Source of the DNA: Callorhinus ursinus
Lineage: Eukaryota; Chordata; Mammalia; Carnivora; Otariidae
Direction of reading: 5' to 3'
DNA: 64,000 nucleotides
Assembly: GCF_003265705.1 (NCBI RefSeq)
Contig: NW_020312902.1
Span: 16,308,970-16,372,969, forward strand
Numbering within the stretch: position 1 is the first letter of the stretch; every line of letters starts with the position of its first letter. Below are positions 1 to 10,479 of this stretch, in pieces. The notes beneath the pieces are model-generated. The model saw nothing but the letters and a program-made list of their open reading frames with translations. It had not been told where the DNA came from and did no database searches. Made by a program: the position numbers and the translations under genes.

Positions 1-978
1 CAAGGTCTGTTATTGCTTCAAAGTTTGCTATCATGTCATCTTCAAAGACATGAGAGGGGACACACTTTTAGGGTGGATGAATTAGCTGATGAGGAACTTT
101 GTTCCACTGGTAGGGAGATTCCAGGTGCTCTGGGATGAGGGGTTATAGGAAGGAAAGGTGGGCAGAACAAACATGGGTTCTGTTGGTGATGTGCAGTCTT
201 AGGTATCTGGGCCCCTAAGTCACAATATGATATGGGTATGTGTCGTGGTGACCTTGATATGTGTCATAATGTTATAGGGTCACAGTGTATTATAGTGTCC
301 TTAACACACCATGTCATGATGTCCCATGCGTTTTTGTATGGTTTGATCATGCTGCATGTAAGATGGCCTATGTGGGTCCTCATATGTATGTGTCGTTTTT
401 CCTAGGCTACGTTTGTATATGTTTGTATTAAGGAATTATATGTCAAAGTGTGTGTGTACCTGTGTATGTGTGCATGTGTTGGGGCCTGCTTGATTAGGCC
501 ATTGGGTTTGAGTGAGTTGCTGGGTATCAAGCTGTCCCTGTGTCGCATCCATCACTGTGATTTATCATTTTATGTGTCACTGTACACGCTTGTCACTGTG
601 TGTGTGTGAGAGAGAGAGAGAGACAGAGACAGAGAGGTGTTCCTACCCAGGCAGTCCTTGGGTTGGACATCACCCTCAGAGGTCCAGCTATAGCACCGGA
701 GCCAAGGGCACTGGGTCAGCAGGCACTGAGGCCAGTGCCACCTCCCCTTGGTGGCCTCACTGTCCCCAACTGCGTCCCATTATACAAGATGCCTGAGTGG
801 ACTTTTTATGCCTGTGAAACCCACTGGGGTTCCCTAGCCCAGCCCCAGCTATTCTCACCATTCTCCTCCAGTCCTCTCCCAACACTCCTTCCCCTCAGGG
901 TTGATTTGTGATGGTGGGGAGGGGAACGGAGGAATAGTAAAGGTTAATGTGCCTTCCTGGGGTCTTCTCTCTTCCCAG
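1..978 (+). other. KCNIP2: KCNIP2 intron, 3' part
   Basis: No coding exon was recognised. The stretch is GT-rich, with TATGTGT-like runs from about 230 to 610 and a short GT/GA microsatellite at 597-636. It ends in the polypyrimidine tract and acceptor at 978. Any alternative first exon would lie further upstream. Confidence 0.7.
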
Positions 979-1074
979 GCCACCCTCCAGGGCCCACTAA
1001 AAAGGCGCTGAAGCAGCGGTTCCTCAAGCTGCTGCCTTGCTGCGGGCCCCAGGCCCTGCCCTCAGTCAGTGAAA
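979..1074 (+). CDS. KCNIP2: KCNIP2 exon: palmitoylation segment, GC 5' splice site
   Basis: The acceptor is CCCAG at 974-978. The exon is 96 nt and encodes [12 protein letters not shown] through SVSE; it includes the adjacent Cys pair equivalent to human Cys45/Cys46. It ends GAAA and the intron starts GCAAGT. Only this donor leaves one base (a), which completes AAC with the constitutive exon or ACA with the cassette exon. In known isoforms this 32-codon exon is also skipped. Confidence 0.93.
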
Positions 1075-1149
1075 GCAAGTGCCTCTCCTGTGCTTCCGGG
1101 GGCGGGGCCCGTATGTGTCGGGGTGTGACCAGTGTGACAGAAGCGGGCC

Positions 1150-1189
<40 letters not shown>

Positions 1190-4100
1190 CGCGCGCGTTA
1201 CCGGTGTGGGTGGGGGTGGGCGCCGGTAGGTCCCAGTGTGGGGAGGGCGTAGCTTCAGTGCCAGGAACAAGCGGAATGTGGGGCGGGGCCAGTTTGGGGG
1301 GGCGGGGCCCAAGTGTCTGTGGGCGTCACAGGTCAGCAAAATGAGTCAGCCCGGGTGTTTGGGCGTGGCCAGTGTGGCAGGGCTGAGGCCTGAGACTATG
1401 TGGGTATGGCCATTGTGGCCGGGCAAGACCAGACTGCTGTGAGGTCTGTGCGTGGCTTAGTGTCTGCGACTGTGGCCGCCCGCTCTGTCCTGGGGAACGT
1501 TTTGGGCCTCGAGATGCATGTCGCCCCTGCCCTGACTGGATGGATGCAGGTGCCTACGATGGATCCCGCCTTCCTCCAAATGCCAGGACACTTGGGTTTT
1601 CTAGTCCCAGCCGGTCCCGAGTTGAGTCGCCTCACTTTGTCTCCAGGCCTGTTTCCTCAGTTGGGCCTTGCCCACCCCATAGGATCATACTGAATTTTGC
1701 AAGCCACAGAGACCCATCTTGTAGTTATTTGAGAGTGTCATTGTGTTTGATTCCACTGGGTCCCACATGCGGGTAGATTCGGGAAAATGACAGGCGTGAG
1801 TCCCACAAGCATGTGTTTGTGGGGTCTGTTTCGTGTGTGTCTGTGCTCGTTCATTATTTGTGCCTCTGCGCGCGGGGCTGCGTGTGTGTGCATTGTAACA
1901 CGCAGGTCTGTGAGATTTGCTGTTGCGTGTGAGGGGCGAGGTGTGTGTCTGCAGTTGGCCGGGTCTTCCACTTTCTCGGTGACAGTTCGCTCCCTTCAGC
2001 ATTAGCAGTCCCAGCTTCCCTCCGCCCCCACAGACCCCGCCCGCTGGACCCAGGTGACTTACTGTCCTGGTGGGGGCGGGGGCGGGGGCCTTCGGGAGCG
2101 TGGGGTGGGGCACTTGCCTGGGGACTGGATGTTGGGAGCCTGGGGCAGGACTGAGATGGGGCCAGGGATGAAGCCTTAGCTAAGGTTTACTGGGAGCAGG
2201 GTAGGGGTGGGGTCTGGATGGGCTTGGCTGGAGCTGGGCGGGGCATGGCTCGAGCATGGCTGGGATAGGCGGGGATTGGCTGGAGAGAAGGATCTGGGCG
2301 GGGCAAGTGTGGGGCTGGGGGGATCTGAGTGGGTCAGGGAAGGTCCAGAGCCTGGACCCTCAGACGCTTTCTCTTGAACCTATTCTTTCTACTACTCCCT
2401 TCCTGGGATGAAGATGGGGCTGGGGGCCTTCCCCTTCAACCGAGGGTCAAGGGCCCAGGGGCCAGCGATGAGTCGGCCCCCTGGCTCCAGGGCCAGGCCT
2501 GCCCAGGGGCCCAGCCACCTGATAGACCTGGAAGCTGACCAGCGTCTTCTCCTTGCCTTGATATCCTCAGACCGGGGTCCAAGGAACTAGCAGGCTGGTC
2601 TCTGGTGTTGGAGATGGGGAGGATGGGTGGGTCGGTGGTTTTGAAGAGGGTTCGTGGAGGCCGGGCCTGAGGCGCGGCTGTCCCCCCCTCCCCACACTGC
2701 CCCCCCTGCAGACAGCGTGGAGGATGAGTTTGAACTGTCCACGGTGTGTCACCGGCCAGAGGGTCTGGAGCAGCTGCAGGAGCAAACCAAGTTCACACGC
2801 AAGGAATTGCAAGTCCTGTACCGGGGCTTCAAGAATGTGAGTGCAAAGCAAGGCCTAACTGGGTGAGGGGCGGGGCCTATCCCGGACTTCTAAGATTGGC
2901 CTGAATGCTTTAGGAATGTGAGAGGGAAGGGGAGGAGGAGGGACCCCTCTTCCCCAGAGACCAAACTTCTCGCCCGAGGCTCCTGCCAATTTGAGGCAAG
3001 GTGGAGCCTGTAGACTGGCCTGCTGGTTATTTCCGCTTTTTTAAACTTGTGCACTGAAATGTCTTGCCTTCCTTAAGAGAACTACATGGTGAGCCCCCCC
3101 CCCCCCCGCCCCGAGACAGGAAGCTTTTCCTTCTCTGGGAGCCTCTGGCATGGAGTAGGTGGTGGTGAGTAGAAGGGGGTTTTGTTTCTGCACTCGGTCT
3201 GGTTTCTAACTTTCCCCCTACTCCCAGGAATGTCCCAGTGGAATTGTCAATGAGGAGAACTTCAAGCAGATTTACTCTCAGTTCTTTCCTCAAGGAGGTG
3301 AGGGGACAAGGCCTGAGAGGAAGCAGCTGTCCATCTCTAGGCTGAGTTGGGGAGAGGGTTCTGGAGGGGCTGGGAATGCCAAGTAATAAGAGGGGTTTGG
3401 GGAACCCCATAGAAGTAGGAAGTCCTCTCCTGTCTGAAAGCCAAACTTATCCACGCTTATCCTACAGACTCCAGCACATATGCTACTTTTCTCTTCAATG
3501 CCTTTGACACCAACCATGATGGCTCCGTCAGTTTTGAGGTGAGCTGGAGGAGGTGGGTCAGGGAGGCCTGCTTCTTGGCGCTTCAGGGCCAGGATCCACA
3601 GGCCAAACCCATATTGGGGATTGGGTAAAGGGTATCTGAAAATACAGTTCCCCCCTGTCTCTTTCCCAGGACTTTGTGGCTGGTTTGTCGGTGATTCTTC
3701 GGGGAACCATAGACGACAGACTAAACTGGGCCTTCAACTTGTATGACCTCAACAAGGATGGCTGCATCACCAAGGAGGTGTGGAGCAACTGAAGAGTTGG
3801 AGAGCTTTTATGTGTGGGGGGAGGTGCATAGGGCCCTAAGGAGGAAAATGTGACCCATGCTTGCTTCACCAGCAAGGGGTGAGGTCTGCCCTAGGCTCTA
3901 GGCCTCCTGATTTGGAGGCTGGAGGCTCTGAGGAAGGATCATTTTCTTTCTTGGCCTAACAGGAAATGCTTGATATCATGAAATCCATCTATGACATGAT
4001 GGGCAAGTATACTTATCCTGCACTTCGAGAGGAGGCCCCAAGGGAGCACGTGGAGAGCTTCTTCCAGGTGCCTGGGACTGGGTAGGCTGGAGGGTTCTGG

Positions 4101-4626
4101 AGTGAAGGGAAGGAGGCAAGGTCCTGGCAGTGAACTTACCTGAGTTCTTCCTGCCTCTCTCCTGTCATCCCTCCTGTTCTCTCTACCTGACTACCTTTTT
4201 GCAGAAGATGGACAGGAACAAGGATGGCGTGGTGACCATTGAGGAATTCATTGAGTCTTGCCAAAAGGTACAGACCCCTGCCCTCCACATTTCCATGATC
4301 TGGACTCAGGGTCCAATTCAGTGATGTAGGAGAAAACTCCTTTGGGCAGAGTATCGTCTCCCTAACTTGCCCACACTCCCAAGTCCTGTTCCATCACAAC
4401 TCGGGGAGGCCTGTCCCTTCCCTACTTCAGATCTCTCTGGGTGTCTCCTTCCTTGCCGCCTCTCTCTCTCTCTCTGAGTGTCCCCATTTCAAGTGACTGT
4501 CCCTCTCTGTGTCCCTGATAAGCTCTTTTTTATTTCTCTCTCTCTCTCCAATCTGCCTCTCCCCCACCATGGCTACAGGACGAGAACATCATGAGGTCCA
4601 TGCAGCTCTTTGACAATGTCATCTAA
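979..4626 (+). CDS. KCNIP2: KCNIP2 (KChIP2), 3' part of gene, nine coding exons
   Basis: Encodes Kv channel-interacting protein 2, a neuronal-calcium-sensor family EF-hand protein. It binds the N-terminus of Kv4 potassium channel alpha subunits at the membrane and raises their surface expression and recovery rate (cardiac Ito). Joined exons: 979-1074, 2000-2053 (cassette), 2712-2836, 3228-3297, 3468-3538, 3670-3777, 3963-4067, 4205-4267, 4579-4626. Phases are consistent throughout, and the translation matches what I know of human KCNIP2 almost residue for residue. Visible motifs are the LLPCCGP segment with the two palmitoylated cysteines, a degenerate EF1, and three canonical EF loops ([34 protein letters not shown]), ending DNVI-stop. 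The first coding exon (about 25 residues) and the promoter lie upstream of the window, so the gene is partial. Odd point: the 979-1074 exon uses a GC donor. Confidence 0.97.
1151..1197. repeat. (GT)n(GC)n microsatellite
   Basis: About 47 bases of strictly alternating purine-pyrimidine: (GT) followed by (GC). It lies in the KCNIP2 intron, 75 bases downstream of the GC splice donor. Such tracts favour left-handed Z-DNA. Confidence 0.95.
2000..2053 (+). CDS. KCNIP2: KCNIP2 alternative cassette exon (18 codons)
   Basis: This 54-nt exon follows TTCAG and precedes the donor GTGACT. It reads [18 protein letters not shown] in frame with both neighbours. It corresponds to the insert that separates the longer KChIP2 isoform from the 18-residue-shorter one. 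A G-rich tract starts about 15 nt downstream of its donor. Confidence 0.92.
2069..2113 (+). promoter_or_regulatory. G-rich tract, potential G-quadruplex, just after the cassette-exon donor
   Basis: Three consecutive GGGGG runs spaced by single C, then GGG and GGGG runs, starting about 15 nt downstream of the 2054 donor. Four or more G-runs on the sense strand could fold in the pre-mRNA or bind hnRNP H/F. A regulatory role is inference. Confidence 0.45.
2712..2836 (+). CDS. KCNIP2: KCNIP2 coding exon (start of conserved core)
   Basis: 125 nt, acceptor CTGCAG, donor GTGAGT. Encodes the start of the conserved KChIP core ([20 protein letters not shown] through YRGFKN), including helices that lead into EF1. 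The intron phases are 1 at the start and 0 at the end. Confidence 0.95.
3228..3297 (+). CDS. KCNIP2: KCNIP2 coding exon (degenerate EF-hand 1)
   Basis: 70 nt between CTCCCAG and GTGAGG. Encodes [20 protein letters not shown] and PQG plus one base. This is EF-hand 1, which in the KChIP family lacks key calcium ligands (CPSG loop). Confidence 0.95.
3468..3538 (+). CDS. KCNIP2: KCNIP2 coding exon (EF-hand 2)
   Basis: 71 nt between CCTACAG and GTGAGC. Encodes [13 protein letters not shown] followed by the EF2 loop [11 protein letters not shown]. Confidence 0.95.
3670..3777 (+). CDS. KCNIP2: KCNIP2 coding exon (EF-hand 3)
   Basis: 108 nt, phase 0 at both ends, between TCCCAG and GTGTGG. Encodes [20 protein letters not shown] and the EF3 loop [11 protein letters not shown]. 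Human has VDDR where this sequence has IDDR. Confidence 0.95.
3963..4067 (+). CDS. KCNIP2: KCNIP2 coding exon (EF3-EF4 linker)
   Basis: 105 nt, phase 0, between AACAG and GTGCCT. Encodes [20 protein letters not shown] through HVESFFQ, the linker helices between EF3 and EF4. Confidence 0.95.
4205..4267 (+). CDS. KCNIP2: KCNIP2 coding exon (EF-hand 4)
   Basis: 63 nt between TTTGCAG and GTACAG. Encodes [20 protein letters not shown] and K; the EF4 loop has all expected calcium ligands. Confidence 0.95.
4579..4626 (+). CDS. KCNIP2: KCNIP2 terminal coding exon
   Basis: 48 coding nt after [21 protein letters not shown] then TAA at 4624-4626. The upstream polypyrimidine tract is very long (TCTCTC runs from about 4460). 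Confidence 0.95.
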   Translation, partial: DENIMRSMQLFDNVI

Positions 4627-4899
4627 CTCCCCAGGAAAGGGGGTCAGTTGCCCTGGGGGGACTATACTCTAGCCCTAGTCCAGGTGGAACTCACCCTTCT
4701 CTTCCCAGGTCTGTCCTCATCCTAGCTGGGCCCTGGGGGCTGTAGGAATCTAAGAGTCTGGGGATTCAGTGGTCCAGATTACTGGAGCTAAAGGGGCCAG
4801 GGCATGGGCAGAGTGTATCTGTGGGGTGTTCCCAACTCCCAACAGCTCCCACCCCCTTCCTGCCTGATACTCAGTGCTAAGGGTACCCCCGTTATAGGA

Positions 4900-4905
4900 A
4901 ATAAA
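4900..4905 (+). terminator. KCNIP2: Candidate proximal polyadenylation signal, KCNIP2
   Basis: AATAAA 274 nt after the stop codon. Use is not shown by the sequence alone. Confidence 0.35.
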
Positions 4906-5930
4906 TGGTTCTCCACTTTCCATCCCCACTCTAGAAACTACAACACTAGACAAAATGTCTCCTGGTATGGTGCTTTCCCTATCCCTGATCTCATATGCAT
5001 TTCCTCTAAGATTTCCTTCTCAGAGAGTCTGTTCTGTCTATGGCACTGACTGGCCTTCCAGACCTTCCAGGGCCTTTGAGAGCCTTATAGGAGGGGGGAC
5101 AAGAATGGAGAGGGAGAAATCTTAGGCCTGAGCCAGGTGGTTAGGTCATAGGTGGCTGGGGTAGAGTGCAGAAAGGCCTGGAGATTGTCAGTGACAGCTC
5201 AGGCATGCCAGACCATAGCTCTGAGCTCCATAGGTCTACCACCCCCAGGCTATCAGAATTTGGGTTCCAGGCCCTTCAGAAGACTCTGTCTCCTTGGAAA
5301 TGCCCCAGAAATTTCCATACTCTCCTCAGTATTCCAGGAGAGCCTGGGATCCTGATGTCTGGCTCATGGCTGGAATTCCTTCCTTCCTGTTTGTGTGGGT
5401 GGTGGCAGCAGCAGGGGAATATGGGTGGGAGATGTCCTAGCTGATACCTGCCAAAGTTTCAGCCTACCCTCTCCGAAGTCTACAACTTAAGTTTTCATTT
5501 ACCAGTTCTTCTAGACTTGGAGGCATGGAGTGAGTCAGGGACCATCCAGTGGATGCCTTAGAAGAAAGGGGAAGGAGGGAGGCAGGCATAGCATCTGAAC
5601 TCTGTGAGGGGGCATTCACTAGAATCTTTGATCTACCCAGGCTCTATTCCAACCCCCCACGTAGTCTCCTCAATTCCTACTTAGGGTCTTCTTTTGCTCT
5701 ATTCAGTCTACCCAGAGATGCCCCCGTACGCATCTAGAAGGCAGGGACCACTCTTGCCATGCTGCCACCCTTTAATATACCTGCTCGTTCCATTTAGCTC
5801 ACCCTCCCAGTCAGTCAGGATCTGAGGGGAAGGGCCCTGAGGGAGCCCCCTTTCCCATCAGAACACTGTTGACTGCTTTGCATTTTTGGCTCCTCTGTAT
5901 ATTTTGTAAAATAAAAAAATACACCAATCC

Positions 5931-5936
5931 AATAAA
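5931..5936 (+). terminator. KCNIP2: Polyadenylation signal, KCNIP2 distal
   Basis: AATAAA followed within 30 nt by a TG/T-rich element (GCTGTCTCTGCC and TTTTTGTCC). A second AATAAA-like hexamer overlaps 5910-5915. Confidence 0.7.
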
Positions 5937-6884
5937 ACACAATGGCTATGCACAGGCTGCTGTCTCTGCCTTTTTGTCCCTCCTGCTCCACACATACAAC
6001 ACTTATTCCTGCACCTACAGTAGCCTTTTAGATTCCAAAGAAAGTGCCTCTCTTTTCCATAGCATAGCCAACCCTTGGCAGGAGATTGAGACACAGGTTC
6101 TGGAAGGGTTGGAAACCTACCTGACCTCAGAGAGGTCCCCATGTGAGTCTCTCTTCCACATCCTTAGAGGAGATGAGAGACAGGGTATTAATATCCCAAA
6201 GATTATGCCAAACCAGCTGACTTTTGGCTAGACATTCTTACAAGTTGAATAAAAAATTTCTAACTTACAGACATCTTAGTTAACCTCAAAGTGCTTTCTT
6301 TGGAGGGGGGATTCCCTTTAGTTTCTAAATAAAGTTCCTTTGTGTAAACATCCCAACCTTGCCTCCAATATGGATATAGTTTGTGTCTATACTCCAGCCA
6401 GGAATGATGAGGGATCAGATGGGGTGGACCGAGGCACCATGAAGCAAGTGACACAAAGGGTAATAGAGACTTCCTATGTGGAATTGCTGCCTTTCTTTGT
6501 TCTGTTTCTGGAGAGGGACCACCAGTGGTAGGTTCCTCCCATCCTTTCTCTAGGGCACCATTATATGGTGACTGAGCTTCACCATCCATAGAAGGGGGAT
6601 CAGGCCTTCTCTTCCATCACTGTACACATTGACAAGGTCAGTGGAGGAGTATGGTGTCCAAGAAAGAAAAACTGACTTCCACAAGCCATCATTTTGTCAT
6701 CTGTGTTTCCTGCTCACATTATCACACAACTATCTGCTCCATAAGTCCTTGGATTTCTTTGGGTCACAGCCCCTCTAAAGGATCTGATGGAAGTTATGGG
6801 CCCACTGTCTATATATTTTTGTATCCCTCAAGCCCAGTCATGGACCTCAAGTTAAGAACCTGTGGTCTAGTCTTTTCTCTCAGC

Positions 6885-7010
6885 CTTCCATTGTACAGAA
6901 AAGGAAACAGGCCCAAAGAGGGGAGAGGGCCTGCTCAATGTCACCTAGTGAGTTTAAGGGAGGATTGAGACTAGACCCGGTCTCCCAAGTCTCTGTCCAG
7001 GGTTGCCTCG
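6885..7010 (-). repeat. MIR-type ancient SINE fragment, reverse
   Basis: Shows the reverse MIR signature: ACAGAAAAGGAAACAGGCCC, then a CAATGTCACCTAGTGAGT-like segment and a GACTAGACCCGGTCT-like tail. Identified from memory of the consensus; bounds are approximate. Confidence 0.6.
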
Positions 7011-7129
7011 GGACATAGTAAAGATTTGTGTGTGAAAGGTGGATGCTATGCATACCATGCATAGTCTAAACAAGTTGACACTGTGGCAGGCTCTCATGGT
7101 ACCCTATACTTTTCCTTTGTGGCACTTCT

Positions 7130-7305
7130 CCATTTGTCACTATATATTTGAGTGATTGTCTTCTTTGATACACTATAAGCTCCTGAGGGCTCCTTGAATA
7201 CCTGGACTAGGTTTCTTGCCCCCACCCCCACCATCCTATCCTTGAGGCCCAGCATATAATAGGTATTTAATAATTGTATAATTGTATGATTGAATGAATG
7301 AGCAT
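7130..7305 (+). repeat. L2-type LINE 3' end
   Basis: Has the L2 3'-end pattern TATAAGCTCCTGAGGGC, CCCAGCATATAATAGGTATT and terminal TGAATGAATGA. Bounds are approximate. Confidence 0.6.
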
Positions 7306-7835
7306 GGTGAGTGTGTGTATGTATCTCAGGTATGGAGATGGTCTCTATGTTCTAGGGTAGATTCAAGTTTAAGGGAAGTTGAAGTCTGAGACTGAGTGAG
7401 GTGAGAAGTGTCCCAGAGCCAGGGAACACAAATGGGATCTGGAAAAAAACAGCAGGTTGGCATTCTAATTTTTTTCTGGCCACTGGTTGGATTCTGAATG
7501 TTGTCAACTGCTCCATCTCAAAACACTCCTTTCACGCCTTCCGGTATTTCATAACTCTCCTGGTTTTCCTCTTACTTTTCTGGCCACTGCTTCTCAGCAC
7601 TTGCTTTGGAGACTCATCCTTTTCACCTGGAACTCTAAATGTTGAGCCCCATAGCTCAGACCTGAGTCTCTTCTCCGAATCACATCCAGTCCCCTGGCTT
7701 TAAACGCCATCTATATGTAAGGGATTCCTAAATTTATATCCTCAGAATTCTGAGCTTCAAAACCCATATATCCAATTGCCTATTTGACATATTCATGTGG
7801 ACTTGTAATGGTCAAACTTAACATGTTCATTTTTT

Positions 7836-7865
7836 TAAAAAGATTTTTATTTATTTGAGAGAGAG
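7836..7865 (-). repeat. Carnivoran tRNA-SINE, reverse, cut off by the gap
   Basis: AAAAAGATTTTTATTTATTT followed by GAGAGAGAG is the reverse complement of the SINE tail and CT-rich body. It continues into the run of N. Confidence 0.8.
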
Positions 7866-8265
7866 NNNNNNNNNNNNNNNNNNNNNNNNNNNNNNNNNNN
7901 NNNNNNNNNNNNNNNNNNNNNNNNNNNNNNNNNNNNNNNNNNNNNNNNNNNNNNNNNNNNNNNNNNNNNNNNNNNNNNNNNNNNNNNNNNNNNNNNNNNN
8001 NNNNNNNNNNNNNNNNNNNNNNNNNNNNNNNNNNNNNNNNNNNNNNNNNNNNNNNNNNNNNNNNNNNNNNNNNNNNNNNNNNNNNNNNNNNNNNNNNNNN
8101 NNNNNNNNNNNNNNNNNNNNNNNNNNNNNNNNNNNNNNNNNNNNNNNNNNNNNNNNNNNNNNNNNNNNNNNNNNNNNNNNNNNNNNNNNNNNNNNNNNNN
8201 NNNNNNNNNNNNNNNNNNNNNNNNNNNNNNNNNNNNNNNNNNNNNNNNNNNNNNNNNNNNNNNNN
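7866..8265. other. Assembly gap, exactly 400 N
   Basis: The unresolved bases lie between a reverse SINE tail and a forward SINE head. This is probably a nested or inverted SINE cluster that did not assemble. Open frames running through it are artefacts. Confidence 0.99.
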
Positions 8266-8440
8266 GTGCCTGGGTGGCTCAGTCGTTGTGTCTGCCTTCG
8301 GCTCAGGTCATGATCCCAGGGCCCTGGGATCAAGCCCTGAGTCCAGCTCCTTGGTCAGTGGGGAGCCTGCTTCTCCCTCTCCCACTCCCACTGCTTGTGT
8401 TCCCTCTCTCGCTGTGTCTCTCTCTGTCAAATTATACAAA
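8266..8440 (+). repeat. Carnivoran tRNA-SINE, forward
   Basis: Head GTGCCTGGGTGGCTCAGTCG, body GGGGAGCCTGCTTCTCCCTC, tail TCTCTGTCAAATTA. The first bases fall in the gap. A short reverse SINE tail fragment follows at about 8441-8484. Confidence 0.93.
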
Positions 8441-8604
8441 AAAATTAGGTTTTTATTTATATTATTTGACAGAGAGAGAGAGAAAAAACATGTTCAAAAT
8501 GGAGCTTTGATTCATGCTTTTTCAGTCTTTCCACCTTAACAAATGATACCATCTACCTGGTTGCTCAGGTCTTTAGTAGTCTTCATTTCTTCCTCTCCCT
8601 CTAC

Positions 8605-8708
8605 TCCTTTGTTTTATTATTATTATATTTTAAGTAATCTCTATGCCTAACATGGGGCTTGCACTCATGATTCCCAGGCTCTACCAACTGTGCCAGGTAG
8701 GCACCCCC
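8605..8708 (-). repeat. Older carnivoran tRNA-SINE, reverse
   Basis: Reverse short-type SINE: TTAAGTAATCTCTATGCCTA, GGGGCTTGCACTCATGA, then CTACCAACTGTGCCAGGTAG and GCACCC. It is diverged, and no clear target duplication was seen. Confidence 0.75.
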
Positions 8709-8849
8709 TCCCTCTACTACTTTAATCAATCACAATTCCACCACCAAAGGTGCACTGCCTGTCTCCACTGCTCTTTCCTAGGCCAAGCCATTATCATGGT
8801 TCACTCAGATTACTACTTATTTTTCCATCTGAAGTAGCCATTCTTTGCT

Positions 8850-9010
8850 GTGGTTACTCTTTATCACATTACTTGATTTCCTCCCTTCATGGCACTTATT
8901 ACAAACTGAGACACTGTGTATGTACTGAATTTATTATTGTATGTTTCTCTAATCAGAATTTAAACTGTGAGTGCAGAGCCCTATTTCATTCATTCCACAA
9001 GTATTTATCA
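8850..9010 (+). repeat. L2-like LINE fragment
   Basis: Resembles the L2 3' region (CATGGCACTTATTACAAACT, ATTATTGTATGTTTCTCTAA, TAAACTGTGAGTGCAGAG, ATTCATTCCACAAGTATTTA). Recognition is from memory and the copy is diverged. Confidence 0.45.
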
Positions 9011-10479
9011 TAGGCCTACTAACCTCTGGTTCCTGTCGGAGATACTAGGGGGTAGAGGTGTGGTTTGGGGAGAGAGTGTGTGGCAGGAATTTCCCTTCAA
9101 GTTTGAAAGGTGCAGATATGGAAAGTGGATCTTGCCTAGGCCATGGACCCCAGAGTCTGGATAGTGGATGAAATAGTGGCTGCTGACTTGCTAGCAATTG
9201 CCAAGCATGAGGCAAAGATGAAAGTGTCATGAGACTAAGGGCTGAGGTCAGCTGGAATGATAACCCCAAATCCTCCAAGGGACCACCATATGCACTGAAG
9301 CTGCTTATGGCCTCCAACTGGCATCACAAGAGGTCCCCTAAGAAAATGCTTGCCTCTAACCCCCATCTCAACACCCCAGTACTAAAAAGAAAGAGGGACT
9401 ATAAGAGCCCCTGGAGCTACAAGTTGGGCTACCGCTGGAGTTGAATATATTGACGATACTAGGTCTTAATGATCAGAATGAGACTGAGATGCTCATTTCA
9501 CATTTACACTTCGCAAGCTGAAAAAGATCTCTTAACCGACATAAATGTAAATAAAGTGCCTATGACGGGACTGCAGGGAGCTCTGAGCACAAATGGCCGC
9601 AAGAGGACCCAAGCCCATCTAGGGCCCAGGGAAGGATTCCTTAAGGAAATGATGTTTATGCTAAGGCCCAAGGATTTCACTTCTCCCTTAAACAGAGTTC
9701 ACGCTCCCCATTCCCAAAGATGCCAGGCCTTTTCACCCCTCACCACAATTGTACTCTGTTCCACCAGCCTGGAGTGCTCTCTTCGCTTCCCCTCTCTTCA
9801 GTCTCACTCCTACTCGTCCTTACGTTCCAACTCAGAAGCAAAGCCATGTCTGCCACCTCTCACCAAAGGAGGATTAAGTCAGTTCCTCCTCTGAGTTCCC
9901 GCAACACTTGGGTACACTATGTGGGGATTGTGCGTGTACTTGCTTGTCTCCACCACCATACTGTGTGCTCATAGTGGCCCAAGAGCCCAGCAAGAGGCAA
10001 GCTCAACTGGTCTCTGCCGAAGGAATGAATTAATGACTTAATTTTTTAAAAAAGGGGTTAGCGCCAAGCTGGGGGTAGGGGAAAATGATTCAAGGTAGAG
10101 GGGTGAGCTGAGCTCCTTGGAATGTTATCTTCACAGAACCGATCCTGGGTCGGGCTGATGTAATGAGACAACCTATTAGAAGAATCTCAATAGAAAATAG
10201 GTCAGTTTCTTCCTATCTCTTTAAGAACTAGAGGCTTCGTTTCCGCGCCTGCGCATTGAGAGAGTAAACACCTTTTTCACCTCCCCATCCCTATTGCCCC
10301 AACCAGCTGCAGCCTCCTCCCATACTCCCCTTCTTCAGGAGAGGTAATGGTCCGTTCCAGGGCGCCCGGCTCGTTCTAGAGGGTGGCGAACATAAATGGT
10401 ACGCTCCATTACCTTCATCACCTTCCGCTTTTCTCGTATCCTCTGTTCTATTTCCCCCTACCAAATGAAGCTCAATAGG

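Larger units (their letters stand above)
4627..5955 (+). other. KCNIP2: KCNIP2 3'UTR
   Basis: Non-coding sequence from the stop codon to about 20 nt after the AATAAA at 5931-5936; the end is inferred from that signal. Its length (about 1.3 kb) suits the known transcript size. Another AATAAA at 4900-4905 could give a short 3'UTR of about 0.3 kb. Confidence 0.75.

Noticed and set aside
1153..1344. Coding frame over the GT/GC repeat
   Set aside because: Val/Cys and Ala/Arg runs are simply the microsatellite read in frame.
7851..8333. Frames spanning the N run
   Set aside because: Artefact of reading unknown bases as open codons.
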